Positions 37,930-46,149 of a stretch of 64,000 bases of DNA are shown one piece after another. This DNA comes from Burkholderia sp. S171 (lineage in GTDB: Bacteria > Pseudomonadota > Gammaproteobacteria > Burkholderiales > Burkholderiaceae), in the NCBI RefSeq assembly GCF_009766085.1, contig NZ_LMUF01000057.1, positions 28,912 through 92,911 of the forward strand. Reading direction: 5' to 3'. Every line of letters begins with the position of its first letter. The stretch's first letter is position 1. The position numbers and the translations under genes were made by a program. The notes below the pieces were generated by a model. That model was given only the letters and a program-made list of their open reading frames with translations, had not been told where the DNA came from and did not search any database.

Positions 37930-38916
37930 ATGTCAAATCCAAGTTCTTCTATCTGGTCGCGTCGCCGCTTTCTTCAAACCACGGTGGCTGCTTCGGCGTT
38001 GGCCACGGGACTCTCCGCCTGCGGCAGCCGGAAAGCTGATACGGTTCGCCTTGGCTGGGGACTCGGCGGTTTGCCGATGCTCGCAAAAGTCCGCGGCGAA
38101 TTCGAAAAGACCCTCGCGAAAGACAATATCAAAGTGGAGTGGATCGGGCCATTCCCGAATCATGCGCCATCGCTCGCAGCGGTCACCGGCGGCAGCGCGG
38201 ACTTCAGCTTTGGCGGTAGCACGACACCCGCGCTCGCGGCCATGATTGCCGGTTCGCCGCTTGTGTTCACGCAGTTTTGCGTCGTCGATCCGCGCAGCAC
38301 GGCGATCATCGCGAAGGACGGATCGGGTATCGATCGGGTGGAGGATCTGGTCGGCAAGACCGTAGCGGTGAATCGTTCAGGACTTGGCGAATTCCTGCTT
38401 GTGGCCGCGCTTGAAAAACACAAGGTGCCACGCGATGCGGTGAAGTTCGTTTATCTGAATCCGCCTGATGCGGCGCCCGCGTTTTCGCAAGGCAAGATAG
38501 ATGCATGGTCGATGTGGAGTCCCGGCGTGGACATTGCGCGCGCAAATTACAAAGGCCACAACATCTTTCTTGAAGGGCGGGACCTGGATTTCCAGATCGA
38601 TTTCAATTCCTATGTGACCACGCGCAAGTTCGCCGAGGACAACGCCGATCTGGTGAAGGCCGTCAATGCCGCTTACGGACAGGAAGCGAAATGGGCATCG
38701 GATAACTCGCTTGAAGCCGAGAAAATCGCCCAGCAGCAGGGTCATTACAGCGACGAAGTCCGCACTACGCTCAGCAGCATGAAGCGCAAGTTCAACATGC
38801 ACGGCGTCGGCGATAAAGCCTTCGTGCAGGATCTGCAGAGAGCGGCGGACTGGCTCGCGGCGCGCAGCGTGCTGCCGCAGAAGATCAATGTGTCGGACTA
38901 TCTCGCGAAGGTTTGA
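37930..38916 (+). CDS. Sulfonate-type ABC substrate-binding protein with Tat-like lipoprotein signal
   Basis: The 328-residue protein begins MSNPSSSIWSRRRFLQTTVAASALATGLSACGSRK: a twin-arginine motif (SRRRFLQ) followed directly by a lipobox (LSAC). Export by Tat and lipid anchoring are therefore likely. The mature part has the SsuA/TauA fold features (GGLPMLAKVRGEFEKTL, GGSADFSFGGSTTPALAAMIAG, PPDAAPAFSQGKIDAWSMWSP). It captures an organosulfur anion for the preceding permease and ATPase. No monooxygenase is attached to this operon; two such enzymes lie 11-18 kb downstream. Confidence 0.9.
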   Translation: MSNPSSSIWSRRRFLQTTVAASALATGLSACGSRKADTVRLGWGLGGLPMLAKVRGEFEKTLAKDNIKVEWIGPFPNHAPSLAAVTGGSADFSFGGSTTPALAAMIAGSPLVFTQFCVVDPRSTAIIAKDGSGIDRVEDLVGKTVAVNRSGLGEFLLVAALEKHKVPRDAVKFVYLNPPDAAPAFSQGKIDAWSMWSPGVDIARANYKGHNIFLEGRDLDFQIDFNSYVTTRKFAEDNADLVKAVNAAYGQEAKWASDNSLEAEKIAQQQGHYSDEVRTTLSSMKRKFNMHGVGDKAFVQDLQRAADWLAARSVLPQKINVSDYLAKV

Positions 38917-39221
38917 TGAGCCGATATGGCCATGCCGAGTCAACGCTCGACTCTGCGGGACATTTCCTTTCCAGTCATCCGGCGTGTCACAGGGGGAGGC
39001 GTGCGGTATCTTGCCGGTAAAGTAGGAGAGAGCTGGCAGATTCAGGGCATCCAATGTTAACCGACCCGAACAGAGAAGCAGAAAACGTGGCAGCAGATTC
39101 TGCTGCCAGACAGCTATCGCACGAAACCCGCTGCTGATGCTGATCTCGACTTCAGTAACGGCTGCTGCCATGAGTCAATACACTGTGAGTTCATCCTGTG
39201 AACAACCGAGGGGCACCCAAT
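38917..39221. promoter_or_regulatory. Control region of the HAD/Lrp gene group
   Basis: These 305 bp contain no gene. They hold a 21-bp perfect dyad at 39088-39108, listed separately, and the leader of the first HAD gene, with GAGGGG just before its ATG. Confidence 0.6.
39088..39108. promoter_or_regulatory. Candidate Lrp-type operator (perfect 21-bp dyad)
   Basis: TGGCAGCAGA-T-TCTGCTGCCA is a perfect palindrome with a single central base. Its core CAGCAGATTCTGCTG agrees at 13 of 15 positions with the E. coli Lrp consensus YAGHAWATTWTDCTR. It lies 114 bp upstream of the HAD gene group, which ends with an Lrp/AsnC regulator gene, so control by that regulator is likely. Confidence 0.65.
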
Positions 39222-39947
39222 ATGAAACTCACTGACTTCGATACGCTGACGTTTGACTGCTATGGCACCTTGATTGACTGGGAGACCGGGATCTTCGAAG
39301 GCCTGCGTCCCCTTCTTGAGCGCGTCAAGCAGCCGCTGACGCGCGATCAGGTCCTTGAGGCTCACGCACGCCACGAATCCTCGCAGCAGAAATACACGCC
39401 CGCCAAGCGGTACCAGGAACTGCTGCCTATCGTGTACAAACGGCTGGCGGAAGAATGGCAAGTACCGTTTACGCTAAGTGACTGCGTAGCGTACGGAAAG
39501 TCGGTGCAGAATTGGCCGGCGTTCGAAGATTCCGCAGAAGCCCTGCAATACCTCAAGAAGCACTACAAGCTCGTTATTCTGTCGAATATCGATAACGAAA
39601 GCTTCACCTACAGCAATGCCAAACTGCAGGTTGAGTTCGACGCGATCATCACAGCCGAAGATGTCGGTTCGTACAAACCGTCGCCGCGTAATTTCGACTA
39701 CATGCTGGAAAAGCTCGGCGACCGTGGGATCAAAAAAGAGAAGATCCTGCATACCGCCGAGAGCCTGTTTCACGATCACAAGCCGGCTAACGAATTTGGT
39801 CTGACGTCGTGCTGGATTTATCGCCGGCATGAGCAGGAAGGCTTCGGTGCGACAATGAATCCGGGCCAGCAGCCCAAGATTGATTTCCGCTTCAACAGCA
39901 TGGCGGCTCTTGTGAAAGCGCATCAGGAAGCCTCGCTGCAAAAGTAA
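39222..39947 (+). CDS. HAD-superfamily, haloacid dehalogenase type II-like protein (copy 1)
   Basis: The 241-residue protein has the nucleophile Asp12 in LTFDCYGTLID; the DxYGT form (not DxDxT) is typical of dehalogenases rather than phosphatases. It also has motif II serine in LSNIDNESF (~112) and the lysine in VGSYKPSPRNFDY (~150). The C-terminal motif reads AESLFHDHKPAN, unlike SSNxxDxxGA of proven L-2-haloacid dehalogenases, so the substrate may differ. GAGGGG precedes the ATG. It is a tandem duplicate of the next gene (same length, very similar) and shares its operon with an Lrp regulator. Confidence 0.85.
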   Translation: MKLTDFDTLTFDCYGTLIDWETGIFEGLRPLLERVKQPLTRDQVLEAHARHESSQQKYTPAKRYQELLPIVYKRLAEEWQVPFTLSDCVAYGKSVQNWPAFEDSAEALQYLKKHYKLVILSNIDNESFTYSNAKLQVEFDAIITAEDVGSYKPSPRNFDYMLEKLGDRGIKKEKILHTAESLFHDHKPANEFGLTSCWIYRRHEQEGFGATMNPGQQPKIDFRFNSMAALVKAHQEASLQK

Positions 39948-40038
39948 CGCCTGAATAGCATCCGCCGCTTCTGAGGGACTTGCGCGGCAGATCGCGGGCC
40001 GCGCAGTCCAACGCGATTTATCTTTTTAGGAGGTTCAG

Positions 40039-40764
40039 GTGCGACTTACTGACTTCACGGCGCTCACCTTCGATTGTTACGGCACGCTGATCGACTGGGA
40101 GCGCGGTATTACGGCCGGTCTCGCGCCTCTGGTCAATCGCGCTGAGAAGCCGTTGACGCGTGACGAAGTGCTCGAGGCGCATGCGCGTCACGAATCCTCT
40201 CAGCAGCGTTACACGCCGGAGATGCCGTATCGGGATCTACTCGCGGTCGTCTTCAAGCGGCTCGCAGAGGAATGGAACGTTCCCCATACGACGGAAGAAG
40301 CCACGACATACGGGCAGTCAGTCGGGCAGTGGCCCGCTTTCCCCGACTCCGCGAGTACGCTTCAATATCTCAAGAAGTACTTCAAGCTGATCATCCTGTC
40401 CAACGTTGACAACGAAAGTTTCGCCGGCAGCAGGTCGATGCTGCAAGTAGACTTCGATGCAGTCATCACCGCGGAAGATGTCGGTTCGTATAAGCCCTCT
40501 CAGCGAAACTTCGATTACATGCTCGATATTCTTCCTTCGCTGGGTGTGCGCAAGGAAGAGACGCTGCACATTGCGGACAGCATGTTTCATGATCACGAAC
40601 CGGCGGCCAAGCTCGGCATAAAATCCTGCTGGATCTATCGTCGGTTCGAGCAACGGGGCTTTGGTGCCACCATGCGCACGGTCAAGGAGCCCGCGGTTGA
40701 GTTCAAGTTCACGAGCATGGCGCAACTGGTGAAGGCGCACCACGAAGAGCTCAGCAAAGGGTGA
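40039..40764 (+). CDS. HAD-superfamily, haloacid dehalogenase type II-like protein (copy 2)
   Basis: The GTG start is preceded by TTAGGAGG, giving 241 residues, identical in length to copy 1. Asp12 in LTFDCYGTLIDWERG, LSNVDNESF and VGSYKPSQRNFDY are conserved, and the C-terminal motif is ADSMFHDHEPAAKLG. The duplicate has drifted substantially in the cap region (residues 40-100), which usually determines substrate choice, so the two enzymes may handle different substrates. It lies between copy 1 and the Lrp regulator with 46-92 nt gaps, all rightward. Confidence 0.85.
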   Translation: MRLTDFTALTFDCYGTLIDWERGITAGLAPLVNRAEKPLTRDEVLEAHARHESSQQRYTPEMPYRDLLAVVFKRLAEEWNVPHTTEEATTYGQSVGQWPAFPDSASTLQYLKKYFKLIILSNVDNESFAGSRSMLQVDFDAVITAEDVGSYKPSQRNFDYMLDILPSLGVRKEETLHIADSMFHDHEPAAKLGIKSCWIYRRFEQRGFGATMRTVKEPAVEFKFTSMAQLVKAHHEELSKG

Positions 40765-40810
40765 CGGACAGACCCGCCTGAAAAAAAATCACCGGACGCG
40801 AGAGCACGAC

Positions 40811-41305
40811 ATGACCACTCGACAGAAACTGGATCGGATCGACATCAAGATCCTGGCGGAACTGCAGAAGAACGGCAATATAACGAATGCGAACCTGGCC
40901 AATGCAGTCGGGCTATCGCCGAGTCCATGCCTTCAGCGTGTCAAACGGCTTGAGTCGTCGGGCATCATCGCCGGATACGGCGTGCATCTCAATCTTGCCA
41001 AGCTGACGACTACGGTGACGGTGTTTACCGAGGTGATGCTGAAAGACCATCGACGGGAGGATTTCATCCGGTTTGAAGCGAACGTCCGGGAGATCGACGA
41101 GATCATCGAATGTCATCTGGTCAGCGGCGGTTATGACTATTTGCTGAAGTTTCTGGTCGGCAATATTGGCCACTATCAGGAGGTAGTGGAAAAGCTGCTG
41201 GATCTCAACATTGGCATCGAGAAATACTTCAGCTATATCGTCATCAGGTCGCCTTTCGTCAAGCACGCCGCGCCGTTGGACAAGTTGCTGACGGACGAAC
41301 AATGA
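40811..41305 (+). CDS. Lrp/AsnC-family transcriptional regulator
   Basis: The 164-residue protein has the N-terminal helix-turn-helix KLDRIDIKILAELQKNGNITNANLANAVGLSPSPCLQRVKRLESSGII, followed by the RAM/AsnC ligand-binding domain (TVFTEVMLKDHRREDF, LVSGGYDYLLKFLVGNIGHYQ). Such octameric feast/famine regulators respond to amino acids. It ends the rightward HAD gene group and is convergent with the aminotransferase gene; the predicted operator at 39088 is a good candidate site. Confidence 0.93.
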   Translation: MTTRQKLDRIDIKILAELQKNGNITNANLANAVGLSPSPCLQRVKRLESSGIIAGYGVHLNLAKLTTTVTVFTEVMLKDHRREDFIRFEANVREIDEIIECHLVSGGYDYLLKFLVGNIGHYQEVVEKLLDLNIGIEKYFSYIVIRSPFVKHAAPLDKLLTDEQ

Positions 41306-41332
41306 CGTCCGTCACGTCAATCACGCGTGTCG

Positions 41333-41365
41333 CTAAGCGGCTAATAAGCGGCTACTAAGCGGCTA
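41333..41365. repeat. Triplicated 11-bp direct repeat at the aminotransferase 3' end
   Basis: Three uninterrupted copies of (C/A)TAAGCGGCTA occupy 41333-41343, 41344-41354 and 41355-41365. The third forms the last codons and stop of the leftward aminotransferase gene, so each unit carries an in-frame-looking stop. It has no T-tract and is probably a replication-slippage product. Confidence 0.8.
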
Positions 41366-42749
41366 CTTTGCTGCGCAATGCTGCACGTACGTCGGCGTGT
41401 TCGAGCAGGTCGTCAAGCGTCTTCTTGACACGCTCGAACATCAGCGTGAAGTCGTCCTGCGTGTAGCAGAGGGCGGGCGCAAAACCGAGGATATTGTCGC
41501 CGAATGCGCGGAAGATGATCTTGTTTTTATATGCGGTCTCGAAGATACGTTCCGACAGCTTGAGCGACGCATCGAATCCTTGTTTGGTGTCTTTGTCCGA
41601 CACCAGTTCGAGCGCTCCGAGCAAGCCGATATGGCGTGAGTCGCCCACTAGCGGATGCGTCAGCAGCGCGTCGAGCCCATTCGCAAAGTGCGGTGCTTGT
41701 GCGATACCGTTGGCCAGCAGACCGCCCTCGTGATACAGACGCATGACTTCGAGTCCGATAGCGGCGCTCACCGGGTGCGCGGAATACGTCTGGCCATGTC
41801 CGATCACCACTGATTTATCCGCGCCGTCTGCTATGCCCTGATAGACCGCGTCGGACATCAGCACGGCGCCCATCGGCGCGTAGCCGGCGGTCAGGCCTTT
41901 GGCGACGGTCATCAAGTCCGGTTCAACGCCTTCTGTCTCGCACGCGAAGAGGGGGCCTGTGCGGCCGAATGCGGTGATCACTTCGTCAGCCACGAACAGG
42001 ATGTCGAGCTTGCGGCAAGCTTGGCTCATTGCCTTGAGCCATCCTGCAGGCGGCACGATGACACCGCCGGATCCTTGCACCGGCTCGCAGAAGAATGCCG
42101 CGACATTCTCGGCGCCGAGCTGGGCAACTTTAGCTTCGAGGGCGGCGACTGAAGCCGCGATGATCGCCCGTGGATCATCAGGTGTCGCGCTCCGATAAAG
42201 ATAGGGCGATGGAATATGGTGCTGGGTGCGCAACGGTACGTCGAAGTTACGATGAAAGCTCGCAATCGCGGTCAGGCCGGCACCGACGGATGATGACCCG
42301 TGATACCCCCGTTCGAGCGCGATGATGTGCTTTTTCGACGGACGGCTCGTCGCGTTGTAGTAGTGCGTGATAAAACGGATTGCGGAGTCCACTGCATCGG
42401 AGCCGCCGAGCGTGAAATAGACGTGTTGCAACGACTTGGGCGCCTTACTGACGAGTTGTTCCGCCAGTTCGATTGCCGGCTCCGAGCCGAAATGAAAATA
42501 GCCGGTGGCGTAGGGGAGGCGGGCCATCTGTTCAGATGCAGCTTTGACGATGCTGTCCTGCCCGTAACCGACATTGACGCACCACAACCCGGCGAAGGCA
42601 TCCAGCAGTTCATTGCCGTTTGCGTCACGCAGGTAAGCGCCCCGGCCGGACTCGAGAATGGTGACGCCGCGTGCTTCATGTGCGCGATAACTGACGACCG
42701 GGTGGATCAGGTGCTTGCGGTCGGCTTCGGTGAGTGACTGGATCGACAT
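41355..42749 (-). CDS. Class III (omega) aminotransferase
   Basis: From MSIQSLTEADRKHL the protein has 464 residues. The PLP site is intact: ADEVITAFGRTG (Asp binding the pyridine nitrogen, ~255) and TVAKGLTAGYAPMGAVL with the Schiff-base lysine (~290), plus GSDAVDSAIRF for phosphate binding. Enzymes of this group transfer amino groups from beta-alanine, GABA, taurine or diamines to pyruvate or oxoglutarate. The in-frame upstream ATG (42815) adds residues outside the family start. The neighbouring PucR regulator suggests nitrogen-compound catabolism. The substrate is undetermined. Confidence 0.9.
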   Translation of the reverse strand: MSIQSLTEADRKHLIHPVVSYRAHEARGVTILESGRGAYLRDANGNELLDAFAGLWCVNVGYGQDSIVKAASEQMARLPYATGYFHFGSEPAIELAEQLVSKAPKSLQHVYFTLGGSDAVDSAIRFITHYYNATSRPSKKHIIALERGYHGSSSVGAGLTAIASFHRNFDVPLRTQHHIPSPYLYRSATPDDPRAIIAASVAALEAKVAQLGAENVAAFFCEPVQGSGGVIVPPAGWLKAMSQACRKLDILFVADEVITAFGRTGPLFACETEGVEPDLMTVAKGLTAGYAPMGAVLMSDAVYQGIADGADKSVVIGHGQTYSAHPVSAAIGLEVMRLYHEGGLLANGIAQAPHFANGLDALLTHPLVGDSRHIGLLGALELVSDKDTKQGFDASLKLSERIFETAYKNKIIFRAFGDNILGFAPALCYTQDDFTLMFERVKKTLDDLLEHADVRAALRSKVAA

Positions 42750-42903
42750 GGAGGTGACCTCGTTTCGAAAGTGCTTGAGTGATGAGCTGATGCGACCGTC
42801 CCAGACGGGGCGCAAGCGGCGAGGCAGATAGCTGAGCCGGTTTCTCAGATTAAAACGTGAAACAGGACGGCGGTCATCCTACGGAGCGTATGAAAAAACC
42901 GAG

Positions 42904-44472
42904 TTAATCTTCTCGAAGCCGATACAGCGCTACCGCTACTTGAAGCTGAAACCGCACATTAGGATCTTCGAGTGACAACTTCAGTATGCTTTCGATACGC
43001 TCGACGCGATAACGCAGCGTGCTGATATGAACGCCGAGCGCCTTCGCTGTGTTGGCGAGCTGGAAGCCCTCATCCGCAAGCGTGCACAAGGTTTCCAGCA
43101 GCGATTCCCCGCGCCGTTTCTCCGAGAGCGGCCCGATCAATCGCTCGATAAGCAGATCGCGTGCATTCGGGTCCCCCATCAACGCGCGAGGGAAAAGGAT
43201 CTCGTCGAATTGATGCAGGCGTCCAGGGCGCAACGTTGGCACGAGCGCGTCTACGTCCTGTGCGCCAACTGCCATACCTTTGACGCCAGTGTGAATCCGG
43301 CTGATCGCCATGGCGGAGCGTTTATCTGACAGGGCTTCCCACAATGACGACGTCGATGCGTCTTCCGGAACAATAAACTTGATCTGGTTCAGCCATATCG
43401 CGATGAGCTCGGGGAGCTTCCTTGCACGCAACTCGCGCTTGAGCGACTCGATCCAGCGCTCGCGTCGTTCAAGCCCTTCGGTCGTGAGCGGAATCGGCTC
43501 GTCGAGCAGAACCAGGCACACGCGATAAGCTTTTGAATCGCTCCAGCCGCACACCCGGGCGCGTTCGAGGGCACCGGCTGACGCCGAAAATTCGCCGTCG
43601 AGAAGGCCAGCAACGAGCGCATACCCAAGGCGATCTTCCTGTTGCGCGAGTTGCCGCTGGTGCATCATATGCAGCGCTGCGACCACGCTCGCATGTTCGA
43701 TCGCGCGTGCATCGAGCTCCTGGGTTTCGTTGCCTGAAAGATCGAGCCAGATGAGTGCGACGACGATATCGTGCAAACGTACGGGGAAGACGATGCGATG
43801 CAGCGCTGCGGCCCCTGTAGCGAACTTCACCACGAGAGGCCGTTGCAGTGCTGTGAGGTCGATTGGTAGCGAACCACTCTGCACTGCGTCAACGAATTGA
43901 GGTTCGAGCCGTGTGAGCGCGTCAACCGTATCCGATCCACCCAGGATGCCGCCAGCCGGGTCGGTGAATGTCACGAAGCGCCCAAGCAGGCTGGTCAGCG
44001 CGGCTGCGATGTCCGACAGGCTGGTAGCGAAGACGGCCGCGTGGGTGAGCGCCCGGTGCAGCTTTTCGGACCGCTCGATGATATCGCCCTGGAAGTTGAT
44101 GATCTTCGCGAGTATTTCGTGAGTGACCTCGCTGAATGGGACATCCCAGGGCAGTTCGAGTAGCGGCAGGCCAACCCGGTTGGCCTCTTCAAGCGCCTCA
44201 GGCGGGAAGTGTTCGCGAAAGTGGGGCACGGCGAGAACCACGCCCGCCAGCCCCACCTTGCTGAGGTTCCTGACCAGTTCTCTTGAGGCAACCTCGTCGC
44301 TTGGCCAGTTGTATCCGGTCGTCAGCAACAGTTCCCCGGGCTTCACCCATTGCGCAATGTCGGGGTGATCAACCATGTGAACCCACGTGATCTCCCGGTC
44401 CAGCGTTTGCGAACCCGCCACCACTTCGGCGTCACGTAATATGGTCTCCCTTATGGCGGTATCGAGTTTCAT
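42904..44472 (-). CDS. PucR-family transcriptional regulator
   Basis: The 522-residue protein starts with a PucR N-terminal domain (REILRDAEVVAGSQTLDREITWVHMVDHPDIAQWVKPGELLLTTGYN) and ends with the PucR-type C-terminal helix-turn-helix (LLETLCTLADEGFQLANTAKALGVHISTLRYRVERIESIL). A GGDEF-like central region typical of CdaR/PucR relatives lies between. Such regulators activate purine, amide or other nitrogen-compound catabolism. It lies between the aminotransferase and MFS genes, all leftward, so it probably controls this group and the divergent amidohydrolase. Confidence 0.92.
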   Translation of the reverse strand: MKLDTAIRETILRDAEVVAGSQTLDREITWVHMVDHPDIAQWVKPGELLLTTGYNWPSDEVASRELVRNLSKVGLAGVVLAVPHFREHFPPEALEEANRVGLPLLELPWDVPFSEVTHEILAKIINFQGDIIERSEKLHRALTHAAVFATSLSDIAAALTSLLGRFVTFTDPAGGILGGSDTVDALTRLEPQFVDAVQSGSLPIDLTALQRPLVVKFATGAAALHRIVFPVRLHDIVVALIWLDLSGNETQELDARAIEHASVVAALHMMHQRQLAQQEDRLGYALVAGLLDGEFSASAGALERARVCGWSDSKAYRVCLVLLDEPIPLTTEGLERRERWIESLKRELRARKLPELIAIWLNQIKFIVPEDASTSSLWEALSDKRSAMAISRIHTGVKGMAVGAQDVDALVPTLRPGRLHQFDEILFPRALMGDPNARDLLIERLIGPLSEKRRGESLLETLCTLADEGFQLANTAKALGVHISTLRYRVERIESILKLSLEDPNVRFQLQVAVALYRLRED

Positions 44473-44499
44473 TTTTTTCCGTAAATGCAGCGTGGCGTG

Positions 44500-45816
44500 C
44501 TAGCAGGGCACAGCAATGTCGGGTGATCTGCTAGCGACAGGTTGCCGGTATCCGAACAGCACGCCGAACAGACTGAAAGCGGCTGCGAACATCACGTAGA
44601 ACGCGGGTGCCATTGCCGTGCCGGTCTTGGCGATCAGCCAGGTAAGAATCAGCGAGGCGAAGCCGCCAAACGTCATGACAGCGAGGTTGTACGCAACTGA
44701 CAGGCCGGTCGATAATACTTTCGTCGGAAACGTTTCGGAAAGCGCGGCGAGAATCGGGCCAGTGTAGATCGCAATCAGCACGCCAAATACGGCCTGAAAG
44801 ATGCATAGCGTGGCAAGCGATGGGGACGACACGATCATCGCGAACATCGGCCACGCGAGCAGAAGCATTGCCGCCGCTGAACCCGCCAAGAGCCATTTCC
44901 TGCCGATCTTGTCGGACCACCAGCCCGTGATTGGCGAGCAAACCGTAATCACTACGCCACCCACCATCGCGGCAATGAAAGAGGCCGACTGCTGCAGCTT
45001 GAGCACCTTGACCGAGAACGTCGGCATGTAGAAGAGGATCACGTAGATGCACACGGTCCATAGCACGACCATCGCGAAGCTTGCGAACGTCTGCCGCGGA
45101 TAGTCGCGCAGCACGTCGGCAAGCGGCGTCTTGGACTTGTCTGTGGCGTTAAGAAAGACGGGCGTTTCCTCCAGGTTGCGCCGGATGAAGAAACCGATCG
45201 GGCCGATCAGCAAACCGGAGAGAAACGGAATCCTCCACCCCCAGCTTTCGACATCCTGCGCCGACAGCCCCAGCGTGATACCGGTGCCGAAACACGCGCC
45301 GAGCAGCACGGCGAAGCCGATGCTCGTCTGGATCCAGCTGGAGTAATAGGCTTTTTTCCCCTTCGGCGCATGTTCGGTCAGGAACGCGGTAGCCGTGCCC
45401 ATTTCTCCACCAGCGGAAAATCCCTGAAGCAGCCGTGCCATCACAATCAAGCAAGGCGCGGCTACCCCAATCTGCGAGTAGGTTGGGGCAAGGCCGATCA
45501 GCGCGGTGCCCGCGCACATCAATAGGATGGTCAGTGACAGTGCCGCCTTACGGCCGGCCCGATCCGAGTAAATGCCGATCAAAATGCCCCCGAACGGGCG
45601 GACCAGAAAGCCGACGCCGAAGGTCGCAACCGACAGCATCAACGAACTCAGGTCGTTACCGGTCGGGAAAAATAGTTTGGCAATAGTGATGGCGAAAAAA
45701 CCGTACACCATGAAGTCGAACCATTCGAAGCCATTGCCCAGTACGGTCGCGACAATGGCGCGTCGCCGGATTGCCCGGTCTTCGTCGTAGGTTGCCGTCA
45801 GATCTGCCGTGTTCAT
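44500..45816 (-). CDS. MFS transporter, metabolite:H+ symporter (MHS) type
   Basis: The start MNTADLTATY with AGGAG upstream gives 438 residues and twelve predicted membrane helices. Helix 1 contains VLGNGFEWFDFMVYGFF, followed by the loop YSDRAGRKAALSLTILLM, and RLLQGFSAGGEMGTATAFLTEHAPKGKKAYYSSW marks the MHS/ProP-like subfamily. It probably imports an organic acid or amide that feeds the neighbouring enzymes. It is divergent from the amidohydrolase gene across a region with a strong palindrome. Confidence 0.92.
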   Translation of the reverse strand: MNTADLTATYDEDRAIRRRAIVATVLGNGFEWFDFMVYGFFAITIAKLFFPTGNDLSSLMLSVATFGVGFLVRPFGGILIGIYSDRAGRKAALSLTILLMCAGTALIGLAPTYSQIGVAAPCLIVMARLLQGFSAGGEMGTATAFLTEHAPKGKKAYYSSWIQTSIGFAVLLGACFGTGITLGLSAQDVESWGWRIPFLSGLLIGPIGFFIRRNLEETPVFLNATDKSKTPLADVLRDYPRQTFASFAMVVLWTVCIYVILFYMPTFSVKVLKLQQSASFIAAMVGGVVITVCSPITGWWSDKIGRKWLLAGSAAAMLLLAWPMFAMIVSSPSLATLCIFQAVFGVLIAIYTGPILAALSETFPTKVLSTGLSVAYNLAVMTFGGFASLILTWLIAKTGTAMAPAFYVMFAAAFSLFGVLFGYRQPVASRSPDIAVPC

Positions 45817-46149
45817 CTCCACTCCTGATGCATGCGTGTGACTTCGTCTATGAGGTTGAACGCGCGGGTTGTCCGTGCGCTCCCTGTTGGTCATTGGACT
45901 CAGCCACAATTCGCGCAACTACCCTCAAAACAACGTAATGAACACGGGTGGATTTGTATCAAACATAGAATAAGAGCCGGGAAAAAGGAAATATCGTTGT
46001 CTATTTTGTATGTTTGATAGGTATCTCCTGCTTTTTTGAATTTCTACCCTATCCACCGGACGAAAGTCTTCTGACATAGCATTCAAAAATCAGCGCTCGC
46101 GCGATCAAGGTCGAACTGGTTGCGTCCGTAGTGGGAACCGGGAGGAACA
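45817..46149. promoter_or_regulatory. Divergent control region of MFS and amidohydrolase genes
   Basis: The region is AT-rich (about 45925-46075) and contains a long inverted repeat, listed separately. No gene fits. GGGAGGA lies 4 nt before the amidohydrolase ATG. Confidence 0.6.
45957..46019. promoter_or_regulatory. Long inverted repeat, candidate operator for the MFS/amidohydrolase divergent promoters
   Basis: TATCAAACATA (45957-45967) and TATGTTTGATA (46009-46019) are a perfect 11-bp inverted pair with a 41-bp spacer. Homology continues loosely inward (GAATA against TATTTTG). Four-turn spacing on the same DNA face suits two dimers or a looping regulator such as the adjacent PucR protein. 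Confidence 0.6.
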
